This document shows positions 34,013-43,414 of a DNA stretch of 64,000 nt, piece after piece (position 1 is the first letter of the stretch; every line of letters begins with the position of its first letter). The DNA comes from Brucella gallinifaecis (GTDB lineage: Bacteria > Pseudomonadota > Alphaproteobacteria > Rhizobiales > Rhizobiaceae). Where the stretch lies: the NCBI RefSeq assembly GCF_006476605.1, contig NZ_ML636801.1, forward strand, positions 1 through 64,000, in the 5' to 3' direction. The position numbers and the translations under genes were made by a program. The notes under the pieces are model-generated. The model made no database searches. It saw only the letters and a list, made by a program, of their open reading frames with translations, and was not told where the DNA came from.

Positions 34013-36085
34013 ATGAGCGCCGACGACGAGAACCGCTTTCGTCCCAGGCCAGGTCGGATCAAATCCGACGTGCCGAAGGCGAGCAAGGCGAAGAGCTTTC
34101 TGACGCAGGTGAAGAAGCTGGCGCGACAGCACAGCAACAGCACCGGCAGATCATCATCATTCGCATCCCGGACGTCCTCGTCGCCTGCATCTGGTTCGGC
34201 CGGAAATAGCGGGAATGCGTCGCGGGCTGGCAAAGGTCCGGGCGTCAAGCGGGGCCGTGGCGCGGCCTTTGTCCGCGCCCGAACCCTGTCGGGCGGGTGG
34301 CGTCACAGTGCGACTGGCGTGCGCCGCGTCGTCGTCAAAACCCGGTACGTCCAGGGCGCGGGGAAGAACGGCAAAGGGGCTGCCCATCTGCGCTACATCC
34401 AGCGCGACGGCACCTCGCGTGATGGCGAACGTGGCCAGCTCTATTCGGCGACCGACGATCGCGCTGATGGAGATGCCTTTCTTGATCGCGGCAAGGATGA
34501 TCGCCACCAGTTCCGCTTCATCGTTTCCCCCGAAGATGCCGCCGATCTTTCCGATCTCACCGAACACACCCGCGATCTGATGAGCCGCATCGAGGCCGAC
34601 CTTGGCACGAAACTCGATTGGGTGGCCGTCAATCACCACAATACCGGCCATCCTCATGTCCATATCATCATTCGGGGGAAGGACGATCTGGGCGAGAACC
34701 TGGTCATCAATGGCGACTATCTCGCCAATGGTATTCGTGAGCGGGCAAGCGAACTGACCACGCTGGAACTCGGCCCCGTGACCGAGATCGAGCAGAGCCG
34801 CAAGCTGTCTGTCGAAATCGATCAGGATCGCTTCACGCGCATCGACCGCGCCATGACCGAGGAGGCCGACGAACGGTTCCTCGATCTGCGCCATGAACAG
34901 TCAGATGCACACCGCCAGTTCAACCGCACACTTCGCCTGCGCCGTCTCGCCAAGCTGGAAAAGATGGGGCTGGCCTCGGAACATGCACCCGGCGTCTGGG
35001 AGCTTGGCGCGAAGATGGAACCGGCGCTGCGTGAACTCGGTGAACACGGCGACATCATCCGCAACATGCACAAGGCGCTGAAGGCCGATGGGCAGGAACG
35101 TGATCCAATGACCTTCCAGCTTCACGATGCAGCACCCGCAGCACCCATCACCGGCCGCGTCGTGGACAAATATCTCACCGACGAGATGGGCGAGAACCTG
35201 ACGCTTGTGGTGGACGGCATTGACGGGCGAACACACCATCTTCCTGGCATTGATCCGGCCCACGTCGAAGATGCCCGGATCGGCAGTATCGTGGAAGTCG
35301 GCCCCGCTGACACAGCACAACGTCCCTCTGATCGCACCATCGCTGCGATCTCGGAGAGCGGCATCTACCAGCCCAGCCGCCATCTCAAACAGGCGAAGTT
35401 CGAGGGACGTGTGCCGGGTGGTGATTACGAGGGCTATGTCGATGCCCATGTCCGGCGACTGGAGGCGCTGCGCCGCGCTGGCATTGCTGAACGGATCGAC
35501 GCTGACCAGTGGCGCATTCCCGATGACTTCGAGAGCCGCGCCACCGCCTATGATGCCGGTCGCAACCGGCAAGCCAGCATCCGCGTTGTCTCGACCTTCG
35601 ATCTGGAAAAGCAGATCGGCGCCGATGGTGCGACCTGGCTGGATCGGCGACTGGTTACGCCGGGCGCTTCGGACATTACCTCGGCAGGGTTCGGTCAGCA
35701 GGTGCGCGAGGCGATGGATCAGCGCCGCGAGCATCATGTCGCACAGGGCGATGCCACGCGGCAGCAGAATGGACGCATCCTCTATAGGCGTAATCTGCTC
35801 GCCAATCTGCGGGAACGGGAAGTGGCCCGCGTCGGTGCAGAAATGGCCGGGAGCAAAGGATTGCCATTCCGGGCGGCTGCCGATGGCGAAAATGTCAGCG
35901 GCAAGTTCACCGGGACCGCACACCTATCGAGCGGCAAGTTCGCCATTGTCGAAGAGAGCCATGAGTTCACCCTTGTCCCATGGCGACCTGTCATCGACCG
36001 CCAACTTGGCCGAGAGGTTGCCGGAATTGTGCAGGGCGGATCAGTGTCGTGGCAGCTTGGGCGGCACCGGGGCTTGGGATTGTAG
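34013..36085 (+). CDS. rlxS: VirD2-family relaxase (DUF3363, RlxS-like)
   Basis: A 690-residue relaxase. The N-terminal 90 residues are basic and low-complexity. The relaxase core follows: AAHLRYIQRDG (124-133), HQFRFIVSPEDA (165-176) and the metal-binding histidine motif HHNTGHPHVHIIIRG (208-222). The C-terminal two thirds match DUF3363, shared with TraI/VirD2-like relaxases of ICEMlSym. It nicks oriT, stays bound to the 5' end and is led to TraG. The catalytic tyrosine is not certain; RYIQRDG or the R/Y pair before it are candidates. The next ICE gene, traG, is 9.8 kb away because cargo intervenes. Confidence 0.93.
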   Translation: MSADDENRFRPRPGRIKSDVPKASKAKSFLTQVKKLARQHSNSTGRSSSFASRTSSSPASGSAGNSGNASRAGKGPGVKRGRGAAFVRARTLSGGWRHSATGVRRVVVKTRYVQGAGKNGKGAAHLRYIQRDGTSRDGERGQLYSATDDRADGDAFLDRGKDDRHQFRFIVSPEDAADLSDLTEHTRDLMSRIEADLGTKLDWVAVNHHNTGHPHVHIIIRGKDDLGENLVINGDYLANGIRERASELTTLELGPVTEIEQSRKLSVEIDQDRFTRIDRAMTEEADERFLDLRHEQSDAHRQFNRTLRLRRLAKLEKMGLASEHAPGVWELGAKMEPALRELGEHGDIIRNMHKALKADGQERDPMTFQLHDAAPAAPITGRVVDKYLTDEMGENLTLVVDGIDGRTHHLPGIDPAHVEDARIGSIVEVGPADTAQRPSDRTIAAISESGIYQPSRHLKQAKFEGRVPGGDYEGYVDAHVRRLEALRRAGIAERIDADQWRIPDDFESRATAYDAGRNRQASIRVVSTFDLEKQIGADGATWLDRRLVTPGASDITSAGFGQQVREAMDQRREHHVAQGDATRQQNGRILYRRNLLANLREREVARVGAEMAGSKGLPFRAAADGENVSGKFTGTAHLSSGKFAIVEESHEFTLVPWRPVIDRQLGREVAGIVQGGSVSWQLGRHRGLGL

Positions 36086-36162
36086 GAGCTTCTGTTCAAT
36101 CGCTTGCAAAACGTTTGCGCCACTTTTTCTTGTGCCGCACCAGCCGGTGCCAGGCGCATGAC

Positions 36163-36981
36163 TTAAGCAGATTTAGCAGTCGGTGGATTTCGGATCGCAA
36201 AATACTGCGCCGGCGTGCTGCCGAGAGCCTTCTTGAACATCGTGATAAACGAATTCACGGAATCGTATCCCAGTGTCGCCGCAACATTCTGAACACTCTC
36301 ACCACTTGCGAGCTCACGAAGTGCGACAACCAGATGGAGTTGCTGTCTCCAACGTCCAAACGTCAGTCCTGTCTCCCGTATCAGCAGCCTAGCTAATGAT
36401 CTGTCGCTCATCGCGACCCGGTTCCCCCAATCGCTCAGCGTGCTGCGATCGGAAGGCTCGGTTGTTAGAGCGTCTGCCATCGCTCGGATTTTCGGATGGC
36501 TGGAAATTGGCAGATTGAACCGCTCATGCGGCATCTGCACGAGTTCGTCGAGGATCACCCGCGCGATGCGGGCGGCATGGCTGTCGGCGTGATAGTCCGC
36601 ACGCTCGCGAGCAAGCCGATCGACCATTTCGCGGATCATTGGGGAAACTGCCAGCGTGCAGCTGTTTTCAGGCAGTTTGGCAGACCCCGGTTCGACGAAC
36701 AGATAGTTGAGCCGGGCATTGGCGGTTGCGCGTGCACTATGGGGCACGCCGCCCGGAATCCACACACCGCAATTGGGCGGCACGATCCAGATTTCGTTGC
36801 CCGCAGTGCAGGTAACAGCTCCGTGCAGAGCGAGGATCAGCTGCCCCTTGCGATGCACGTGCAGAGGCACTTCCGCCTCATGATCCGCGAAGTCGAGCTT
36901 GTGGGCGACCGCAGGAAGTAGCGTCAGGTCGGGATCGAAAACGGAAACAGCAGATCGCGATAGCGACATGAGAATGGCCAT
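36163..36981 (-). CDS. AraC-family regulator
   Basis: A 272-residue regulator with an N-terminal cupin sensor (HVHRKGQLILALHG...PNCGVWIPGGVPHSA) and a C-terminal pair of helix-turn-helix motifs (RSLARLLIRETGLTFGRWRQQLHL, VQNVAATLGYDSVNSFITMFKKALGSTPAQYF). It is divergent from the FUSC efflux operon with a 65-base gap, so it probably controls that operon in response to an aromatic or lipophilic ligand. No strong ribosome site; an in-frame ATG lies 4 codons further in. Confidence 0.9.
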   Translation of the reverse strand: MAILMSLSRSAVSVFDPDLTLLPAVAHKLDFADHEAEVPLHVHRKGQLILALHGAVTCTAGNEIWIVPPNCGVWIPGGVPHSARATANARLNYLFVEPGSAKLPENSCTLAVSPMIREMVDRLARERADYHADSHAARIARVILDELVQMPHERFNLPISSHPKIRAMADALTTEPSDRSTLSDWGNRVAMSDRSLARLLIRETGLTFGRWRQQLHLVVALRELASGESVQNVAATLGYDSVNSFITMFKKALGSTPAQYFAIRNPPTAKSA

Positions 36982-37013
36982 TTTTAGGTATTTTATGTCA
37001 CAATATCGAATTT

Positions 37014-37029
37014 ATTTGCTTTTGCAAAT
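37014..37029. promoter_or_regulatory. Inverted repeat in the divergent araC/FUSC promoter
   Basis: ATTTGC-tttt-GCAAAT, perfect 6-base arms, in the A/T-rich 65-base gap between the divergent genes. A plausible binding site for the AraC-type protein; TATTTTATG (about 36990) and other A/T stretches could be -10 boxes for either strand. Confidence 0.4.
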
Positions 37030-37046
37030 CGATCACAACTAGCGGC

Positions 37047-39158
37047 ATGAACACCGCTAAGCTCATACCCCCCTTAAACACGACCCTTGCAGCCATGGTT
37101 AAAGCTGGGATGAGCTTCCTGCGCACGCCCACCTTGAAGGCGGATGCGGATGCGATTCTGTTTTCGGCGAAGAGTTTCGCTGCAGCGATGCTGGCCTACT
37201 ACATTTCGCTGCGGATCGGGCTTCCCAAGCCGTTCTGGGCCATCGTAACTGTCTACATCGTCTCACAGACGTCTGCCGGGGCGTCCTTTAGCCGTGGTGT
37301 CTATCGCTTCGCCGGGACGCTGGTCGGCGCCATAGCAACGGTCGCGATCGTTCCGAACTTCGTGAACGATCCGATGGTGTGCAGCGTCGTGCTTGCGGCC
37401 TGGATCGGACTGTGCCTGTTTTTCTCGCTGCTTGATCGCACACCGCGCGCTTATGCCTTTGTTCTTGCCGGCTATACCGCAAGCCTGATCGGGTTCCCGA
37501 GTGTGCTTGATCCAGGCGCGATTTTCGAGACAGCGTCGGTGCGCGTTCAAGAAATCTCAATCGGGATTCTGTGCGCAGTCCTGATCCATCGCTACATCGT
37601 GCCGAAACGCATGACCGGCCAGTTCACCGGCAAGCTATCGGCCACGCTGCGGGACGCTCGTCGGCTGACAGGCGATGCACTGAGTGGAACGCCCGGAGAA
37701 AACCGCCGAGACCGCCACCAACTCGCAGCGGACCTGTTAGCAATTCAGGGACTTGCCACGCATCTACCCTATGATCCGGCGCCGACACCTCCACGTCAGA
37801 TACTGCAACTTATCCATGATCGGCTTGCCCGCTTGCTGTGGCTCGCAGGCGAGATCGAAGACCGGATTGAGGCACTTCGATTAGGCGACAGCGATGCGCC
37901 CGGTGAGCTGATCGCCTTGGTCGGTGACGTCGGTGCCTGGGCCGCAAACGCCGAAACGGAAGAGCGGGAGGCTGCCACAGCCCAACTCATCGCGCACGCA
38001 CGATCAGTCCAGAAGCGTTATGGCGCCGATGCTACGATGCCCGACGACAGGCTTGCAGCTAACCTGGCAGGTCATCTCGCCGAAATGGTCGGTCTGCTAC
38101 AGGACTGCGACAGGCTGGAGCGGAACGTCGCAGCGACCGGGCGGTTGCGCGATGCCACGTCGCTTCATGGACCGAAGCGAGCGAAGGGCTATGTCTATCA
38201 CCGCGATCCATGGATGGCGGGGCGCACTGCGCTCGGCGCGATCATCGGCATTCTCATTGGCTGCGCGTTCTGGATCTGGACGGCCTGGCCGGAGGGCGGA
38301 ATGGCCGTATCCATTCTTGGCGTCTGCTGCACCCTGTTCGGCAATTTCGATGCGCCTGTGCCGTTTGTTGTCAAATATATCGTCGGCTCAATCTACGGGG
38401 TCTTAATCAGCCTCATCTACAGTTTCGTCATCCTGCCCCAGGTCACGGACTTCCGAGTTCTTGTCGCGGTGCTTGCGCCGGCGTTCCTGTTCGCCGGCTC
38501 TTTGCAGGCACGCCTGCCGACAACCTTCATGGCGCTCGGCATCACGCTGACTATTCCAATCCTTTCGGCTCTCGGTCCCTATTACACAGGCGACTTCGCC
38601 ACCTCACTCAACAGTACGATCGCGCTGTTTGCTGCGGTCGGCTTCGGCGCCGTGAGCATGTCCTTGTTCCAGACCGTGCCGGTCGACGGGGCGATCAACC
38701 GCTTGCTTCGCTTAAGCCGTCGGGACGTTGGCCGACGCGCGCTTGGCTCTGCGCCTAACGAAGCGCGCTGGGCAAGCCTGATGATTGATCGGACAGCCTT
38801 GCTGCTGCCAAGGTTGCGGCTGACCGGCAAAGCCTATCCAGATGTGCTCGACGATACGCTGAACCATCTTCGCATCGGGCATGTCGCCGGACAGCTTCGC
38901 AAGACAATTCCGCAGATCAAGGGCGAGGCCGGCGTTGAACTGAACGAGCTTCTATTCGTCATCGCGGCACGCTTCAGTGGCCGGAGGCCGCCAACGCCTG
39001 CCGACCTCCGAGACCTCGATAAGCGGATAGAGACCCTGATCGAGAAGACGGCCGGCGGCGTGTTCAAGAACCGCCTGCAGATTGTCGATCTGCTCATCGA
39101 CATGCGGTTCGCGCTTGGCTCTCAGGCAGATAGGAGGATCACGACCGATGATCGTTGA
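37047..39158 (+). CDS. FUSC-family efflux protein (AaeB-like)
   Basis: A 703-residue inner-membrane protein. Two blocks of hydrophobic segments (about residues 45-180 and 390-510), each with the FUSC signature (residues KPFWAIVTVYIVSQTSAGASFSRGVYRFAGTLVG in the first), flank a long cytosolic part, as in AaeB, the exporter of aromatic carboxylic acids (E. coli AaeB has 655 residues). With DUF1656 and HlyD-like proteins downstream it forms an AaeXAB-type tripartite pump. The start has no clear ribosome site. Confidence 0.9.
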   Translation: MNTAKLIPPLNTTLAAMVKAGMSFLRTPTLKADADAILFSAKSFAAAMLAYYISLRIGLPKPFWAIVTVYIVSQTSAGASFSRGVYRFAGTLVGAIATVAIVPNFVNDPMVCSVVLAAWIGLCLFFSLLDRTPRAYAFVLAGYTASLIGFPSVLDPGAIFETASVRVQEISIGILCAVLIHRYIVPKRMTGQFTGKLSATLRDARRLTGDALSGTPGENRRDRHQLAADLLAIQGLATHLPYDPAPTPPRQILQLIHDRLARLLWLAGEIEDRIEALRLGDSDAPGELIALVGDVGAWAANAETEEREAATAQLIAHARSVQKRYGADATMPDDRLAANLAGHLAEMVGLLQDCDRLERNVAATGRLRDATSLHGPKRAKGYVYHRDPWMAGRTALGAIIGILIGCAFWIWTAWPEGGMAVSILGVCCTLFGNFDAPVPFVVKYIVGSIYGVLISLIYSFVILPQVTDFRVLVAVLAPAFLFAGSLQARLPTTFMALGITLTIPILSALGPYYTGDFATSLNSTIALFAAVGFGAVSMSLFQTVPVDGAINRLLRLSRRDVGRRALGSAPNEARWASLMIDRTALLLPRLRLTGKAYPDVLDDTLNHLRIGHVAGQLRKTIPQIKGEAGVELNELLFVIAARFSGRRPPTPADLRDLDKRIETLIEKTAGGVFKNRLQIVDLLIDMRFALGSQADRRITTDDR

Positions 39159-39363
39159 TCTCAATATCGGAGGCGTCCTGATCCCCGGCCTTGTGGTTAT
39201 CGCGTTCATCGCGCTGGTCATCACCATGGCAACGCTCCGCCTGTTTTCCGCAGCTGGCCTGCATCGGCGGTTCGCTTATTGGCCGCTCGTGGAGCTCGCC
39301 ATCTTTGTCATCATCTACGGTCTGCTCGTGCAGTACCTGCCATCGATCGGAAACCTGCCTTGA
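39148..39363 (+). CDS. DUF1656 protein (AaeX-like)
   Basis: A 71-residue membrane protein with two hydrophobic segments (about 10-32 and 45-65) and the DUF1656 pattern (VDLNIGGVLIPGLVVIAFIAL, GLHRRFAYWPLVELAIFVIIYGL). It overlaps the FUSC gene by 11 bases, with AGGAGG 10 bases before its ATG. AaeX-like proteins always accompany FUSC/HlyD pumps; the role is unknown. Confidence 0.88.
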   Translation: MIVDLNIGGVLIPGLVVIAFIALVITMATLRLFSAAGLHRRFAYWPLVELAIFVIIYGLLVQYLPSIGNLP

Positions 39364-40256
39364 CGTCTGTTCTATCCTTGCTGGGCCGCTATGCCCTGAC
39401 CCTTTGCCTCGTCGCCGTCTCCGCCTTTATCGCGCTGAAGGCATGGAACCATTACGAGCGGACGCCCTGGACCCGCGACGGGCGGGTTGGCGTCGATGTC
39501 GTGCAGATCGCGCCGGAAGTCTCCGGCACGGTCAACGCGGTTTCCGTGGTTGATAACCAATATGTCCGTCGGGGTGACATCCTTTACGAGATCGACCCCG
39601 AGCGGCTCAGATTGGCAGTGGCGCTGGCTGAGGCTGAGGTTGAAGCCAAGCGCCAGGATGTGATCGTTCGTCAGGCAACGGCGCGGCGGCACAGCCAACT
39701 CAAGGACGTCGTTTCTCAGGAGGCGGCTCAGCAATCGAGCGGTGCTGCTGCGGTCGCCGGCGCCGCCTATCAGTCAGCGGTGGCGGCGCTCGATCTGGCC
39801 AAGCTTAACCTTGCCCGCTCGACGGTCCGTGCGCCGGTCGACGGTTATGTTACCAATTTGAGGCTTCGGCCAGGCGACTATGCGACGGCGGGTGTGACGA
39901 AGGTCGCCGTCCTCGACGCCGCCAGCTTCTGGATCACCGGTTATTTCGAGGAGACGAAGATCCGCCAGATCCGCGTTGGCGACCAGGCTCACATCATGCT
40001 GATGGGTTTTGACCAGCCGGTCACTGGTCATGTCGAAAGCCTCGGTCGGGGAATCGAGAACAGCAACGATGCGCCCGGCCATCTCGGCCTGCCCAATGTG
40101 GCTGCAACCTTTTCCTGGGTGCGGCTTGCCCAGCGCATCCCGGTACGCATCAAGATTGATCGGGCGCCGTCCGGTGTGGAACTAGCGGCGGGTATGACGG
40201 CAACGGTTGAGATATTAGCCTCAGATGCTGAGGCAGGAACGATAGAGCGGCCATGA
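39360..40256 (+). CDS. HlyD-family periplasmic adaptor (AaeA/EmrA-like)
   Basis: A 298-residue membrane fusion protein: one N-terminal membrane segment (YALTLCLVAVSAFIALKAW), then barrel and lipoyl halves (GRVGVDVVQIAPEVSGTVNAVSVVDNQYVRRGDILYEID; STVRAPVDGYVTNLRLRPGDYA) around a helical hairpin. Best start is TTG 39360, which overlaps the DUF1656 stop by 4 bases; ATG 39279 lies too far inside that gene. It links the FUSC pump to an outer-membrane channel, which is not encoded here. Confidence 0.9.
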   Translation: MTSVLSLLGRYALTLCLVAVSAFIALKAWNHYERTPWTRDGRVGVDVVQIAPEVSGTVNAVSVVDNQYVRRGDILYEIDPERLRLAVALAEAEVEAKRQDVIVRQATARRHSQLKDVVSQEAAQQSSGAAAVAGAAYQSAVAALDLAKLNLARSTVRAPVDGYVTNLRLRPGDYATAGVTKVAVLDAASFWITGYFEETKIRQIRVGDQAHIMLMGFDQPVTGHVESLGRGIENSNDAPGHLGLPNVAATFSWVRLAQRIPVRIKIDRAPSGVELAAGMTATVEILASDAEAGTIERP

Positions 40257-40387
40257 TGGCCATATCACTCGGCCGTTCCCTGTATATTGTCGAACTTCAT
40301 GGGAGCGATAAACGACGTTCACGCGATATGCCGATACGGCGTTTCACAGGTACGACTCGCCCCAGCCGAACGTTCCAGAAGTTAGCA

Positions 40388-40972
40388 TTATTTCCAGCTT
40401 CGGAGAACTAGGGGCAAGAACACCTCGTCTATGATTTCTTCAATGCTTTTGTCAGAGAGAGGTTTGAGAGTCATTAGCATGTCATGACGCGCTAGCTCGA
40501 TTGGTAACGAGGCAATTCGTGGGGTAATGCGTGCGAGGTCAATTTCACCACGATTTGCTCCACGCTCCAGGATCTCGGCAACCAGTCCATGTTCACCGAT
40601 CCTGCTGGGAACATCGACAAAACTCAGGTTGTCCTTCAACAGGTCCTCACGCATATCAACGAGAATCCGCATCAAATGAGGTTGAGCTCGGTCTGAAAGC
40701 CGCTTCAGTAGCAGTACCATCTCGCTGCGGACGCTGCCCTGATCCGTAATCGAAATTGGGTTGAGGGCTACGTAGCGAGCTAAGGCCGCCATTACCAAGT
40801 CATTTAAGCTTTTCCACCGACGATGGATCACTGGTCTGCTAGTGCCGGCTCGGCTCGCAACCGAATCCAACGTCAATCCACCATAGCCTTTCGCCGATAG
40901 CTCATCCCAGACAGCCTGAAGAATGGCTTCGTCCAACTCAGGGCCACGTCGTCTTTGCGCCTTCGTATCCAT
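40388..40972 (-). CDS. TetR-family repressor
   Basis: A 194-residue TetR-type regulator, ATG 40972. The N-terminal HTH is LDEAILQAVWDELSAKGYGGLTLDSVASRAGTSRPVIHRRWKSLNDLV; the C-terminal domain (about residues 60-194) is the TetR_C_11/16-like ligand part. Divergent from the FAD monooxygenase, with two matching palindromes in the 85-base gap, so it very likely represses both genes. The longer open frame upstream is a shadow in the monooxygenase gene. Confidence 0.92.
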   Translation of the reverse strand: MDTKAQRRRGPELDEAILQAVWDELSAKGYGGLTLDSVASRAGTSRPVIHRRWKSLNDLVMAALARYVALNPISITDQGSVRSEMVLLLKRLSDRAQPHLMRILVDMREDLLKDNLSFVDVPSRIGEHGLVAEILERGANRGEIDLARITPRIASLPIELARHDMLMTLKPLSDKSIEEIIDEVFLPLVLRSWK

Positions 40973-40986
40973 TACAACCTCAAAAT

Positions 40987-41038
40987 AAGATGCGAGCCGC
41001 ATCTTGACTCTTGCGAGATAGGATGCGACGTGTATCTT
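40987..41038. promoter_or_regulatory. Paired TetR operators between tetR and monooxygenase genes
   Basis: Site 1: AAGATGCG-agc-CGCATCTT (40987-41005), a perfect 8-base palindrome. Site 2: AGGATGCG-acg-TGTATCTT (41020-41038), a looser copy with the same 3-base spacer. The sites start 33 bases apart, about three helical turns, and overlap the promoter for the monooxygenase (TTGCGA at 41011, TATCTT at 41033). Confidence 0.75.
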
Positions 41039-41057
41039 ATATGCAGGAGCATGAGAT

Positions 41058-42353
41058 ATGTCAAAAGCTGATAGTTTTGCCGGCAACCGGCCCAAAGTTC
41101 TGATCGTCGGCGCCAGTATCGCTGGACCGACAGCCGCCTTCTGGCTTGTCCGCGCCGGCTTCGATGTGACCATCGTGGAGCAGGCGCCAGAGTTGCGCCG
41201 CGGCGGAAACGGCGTGGATATAAGGTCCGAAGCGCTCGCCGTTGTCGAGAGAATGGGCCTCACATCTGCCGTTCGCGCCAAGGTGCTGAGAATCGAGGGC
41301 ATGCGCTTCGTCGATCACCGCGATCGAGAACGCGCGAGAATGCCACTTGAGGCGATGGAACGGATGGTGGGTTCCGAGGATCTGGAGATCAAGCGGGGCG
41401 ATCTTGCGGAACTGCTCTTCGATGCGACCAAGAATGACGTGAATTACATATTTGGCGAAACGATCAAAACCATCGAGCAAGATGAAGGCGGGGTGGATGT
41501 CACCTTCGCAAAAGGGCGTCCTAGACGATTTGATCTCGTTATCGGCGCGGATGGGCTGCATTCTAGCGTTCGTCGCTCCGTGTTCGGAGCAGAAGAAGAG
41601 TTTTTAAAATTCAAGCAGCACTACTTTGCTTTTCTGAACGTCGATCTTCCGATGGGTGAACACGGCTGGGTGACGTTTTACAACGAGCCTGGAAAATCCG
41701 CCGCAATCTTCCGTGCCGAGCCTGGACTTGGACAGATCAACTTTATGTTCCGCAGCGACACTCCGCTCAGCTACGATTACCGCGATGTCGATAAACAGCG
41801 CGATTTGCTTCGCCAAGCATTTACGGGTCTCGGCTGGCATGTACCTGCATTGCTTGAGAAGACCGACAGCGCTCCCAATTTCTACTTTGATGCGCTCGCT
41901 CAAGTGCAGATGCCATCATGGTCGTCGGGGCGGGTGGTGCTCGTCGGCGATGCCGCATATTGCGCTTCACCTGCGTCAGGTGCAGGTGCGCTTCTTGGAT
42001 TAACCGGCGCTTACCGGCTCGCAGGAGAACTGGCCACTCATGGTATTTCTTCCGCAGCCTTGACAGGCTACGAAGCTGCCCAGCGCCCGTTGGTGGCGCA
42101 AAAGCAAAAGCAGTTGTTTACGGGGCTATCTACGCCTCGCACCCGATTGGGTATTATCACTCGTAACTGGCTACTGTCGCCGCCGCTTAATGCGCTGATC
42201 TCAAGGATGCAGGGCAAGGAAACGCCTGCCGATATCCACGAATACCGGTTTCCAACCGCCGTCTCGCTGCAATCGGAGGGTGCGACTAGACTTGCAACAG
42301 AGAGGCTGCCTTTTAGCCCGATTGAGCCCGCGGGCCGGGGTGCCGAACGTTGA
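41058..42353 (+). CDS. FAD-dependent monooxygenase (PHBH/TetX fold)
   Basis: A 431-residue group A flavoprotein hydroxylase. VGASIAGPTAAF (FAD-binding GxGxxG variant) is near residue 17, DLVIGADGLHSSVRR (DG motif) near 160 and VVLVGDAAYCASPASGAGALLG (GD motif) near 290. It uses NAD(P)H and oxygen to hydroxylate a ring substrate or inactivate a drug; members close to tetracycline destructases share this pattern, but the substrate cannot be read. Controlled by the divergent TetR. GGAG is 8 bases before the ATG. Confidence 0.9.
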   Translation: MSKADSFAGNRPKVLIVGASIAGPTAAFWLVRAGFDVTIVEQAPELRRGGNGVDIRSEALAVVERMGLTSAVRAKVLRIEGMRFVDHRDRERARMPLEAMERMVGSEDLEIKRGDLAELLFDATKNDVNYIFGETIKTIEQDEGGVDVTFAKGRPRRFDLVIGADGLHSSVRRSVFGAEEEFLKFKQHYFAFLNVDLPMGEHGWVTFYNEPGKSAAIFRAEPGLGQINFMFRSDTPLSYDYRDVDKQRDLLRQAFTGLGWHVPALLEKTDSAPNFYFDALAQVQMPSWSSGRVVLVGDAAYCASPASGAGALLGLTGAYRLAGELATHGISSAALTGYEAAQRPLVAQKQKQLFTGLSTPRTRLGIITRNWLLSPPLNALISRMQGKETPADIHEYRFPTAVSLQSEGATRLATERLPFSPIEPAGRGAER

Positions 42354-43297
42354 TGGGACTTTATACTGCGAGACGCGAAACCGCGCAAACAATTGCGATA
42401 AGGTCCGGATCGGACAGGCAGCGTTTCACCAAGGATCACGCGACGCGTCTTGGTAGAGCATTGGTATCGCCGTGCCGTACTCGGCTTTTTTTTCTCTTGG
42501 CTATGCCGTTGCTTGCAGCATGTACGTCCGTGCCTCTGAAAGAGGGCGGCACGCTAAGCTCGTACAGTCGTCTCAGTCCTGAGAAAGGCACCCTATCGAA
42601 GCGGCGCACATATGTTGACAGCGTAGCTCTGTCACGATTGAGGACAGCTACGATCATTCCTGCGAGCTTCACCCATGATGCCGCCTCGCAGGTAGGATCC
42701 CTAGATGATCGCCGAATGGTTGCGAACATCCTCGATCGCGCTCTCTGTATATCACTCAGCGATAGGTTTGAGATGGTGCCCTACGGGCAGGTCGCCGACA
42801 TGACCGTTCGTGCTGTCGTCACAGGTCTCGTGCCAACGGACAAGGTCGCAGCGGGAGCTTCAGCGGCACTAACACTCGGGACCGGATTTGCACTTCCGAT
42901 AGCAGCTCCACGCCTGCCAATCGGGCTCGGCGGCATTGCCGTTGAAGCAGAAGCGATTGACCACTCAGGCAATCAGCTTGCAGCGACAGTCTGGGCACGC
43001 GGAGCCAACTCGATTTCAAACACGCCGCGAGTATCCCAGGTCGGGGATGCTTACACGTTAGCAGCCACCTTTGGGAACGAGTTCTCGAAACTCATAGTCG
43101 ACGGTCAGGATCGAAATGGCTCCGGTCTCTCGCTGCCTTCAGCACATCGCGTCCAATCCTGGTTCGGCGGCACACCCAAGCACGCCGCGTGCGAGACCTT
43201 TGGGCGTTCTCCAGGTCTGGTTGGCTTGATCGCCAGTCGGTTTGGAGCGCCACCAAAATGGACGGACAACCAAGCCCAACTAAGTGCATCAAAGTAA
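42353..43297 (+). CDS. DUF3313-like lipoprotein
   Basis: A 314-residue protein with a lipobox LLAAC near residue 56, so a lipoprotein after a long N-terminal lead. The ATG at 42353 overlaps the monooxygenase stop; a later start close to the hydrophobic stretch FFLLAMPLLAAC would give a normal signal peptide, but no ATG is there. The body (LSSYSRLSPEKGTLSKRRTYVDSVALSRLRTATIIPASF...) matches DUF3313 family features to my reading. Its function is unknown; it may be an outer-membrane partner of the efflux or oxygenase genes. Confidence 0.65.
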   Translation: MGLYTARRETAQTIAIRSGSDRQRFTKDHATRLGRALVSPCRTRLFFLLAMPLLAACTSVPLKEGGTLSSYSRLSPEKGTLSKRRTYVDSVALSRLRTATIIPASFTHDAASQVGSLDDRRMVANILDRALCISLSDRFEMVPYGQVADMTVRAVVTGLVPTDKVAAGASAALTLGTGFALPIAAPRLPIGLGGIAVEAEAIDHSGNQLAATVWARGANSISNTPRVSQVGDAYTLAATFGNEFSKLIVDGQDRNGSGLSLPSAHRVQSWFGGTPKHAACETFGRSPGLVGLIASRFGAPPKWTDNQAQLSASK

Positions 43298-43414
43298 TGG
43301 CGGTGCTGAAGGAGTTTAATGAATACGCCATGCCGCCGTCACGAAACAACAGAGATCGAGCACATGTTGACGCATAACACTTTAAAGTGGCGATTAGACT
43401 GCGGATACACCTCA

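Noticed and set aside
33696-34016. 106-codon frame overlapping the transglycosylase stop and the relaxase start.
   Set aside because: R/S/C-rich composition, parts readable in other frames, and two inverted repeats inside; better explained as oriT-type DNA.
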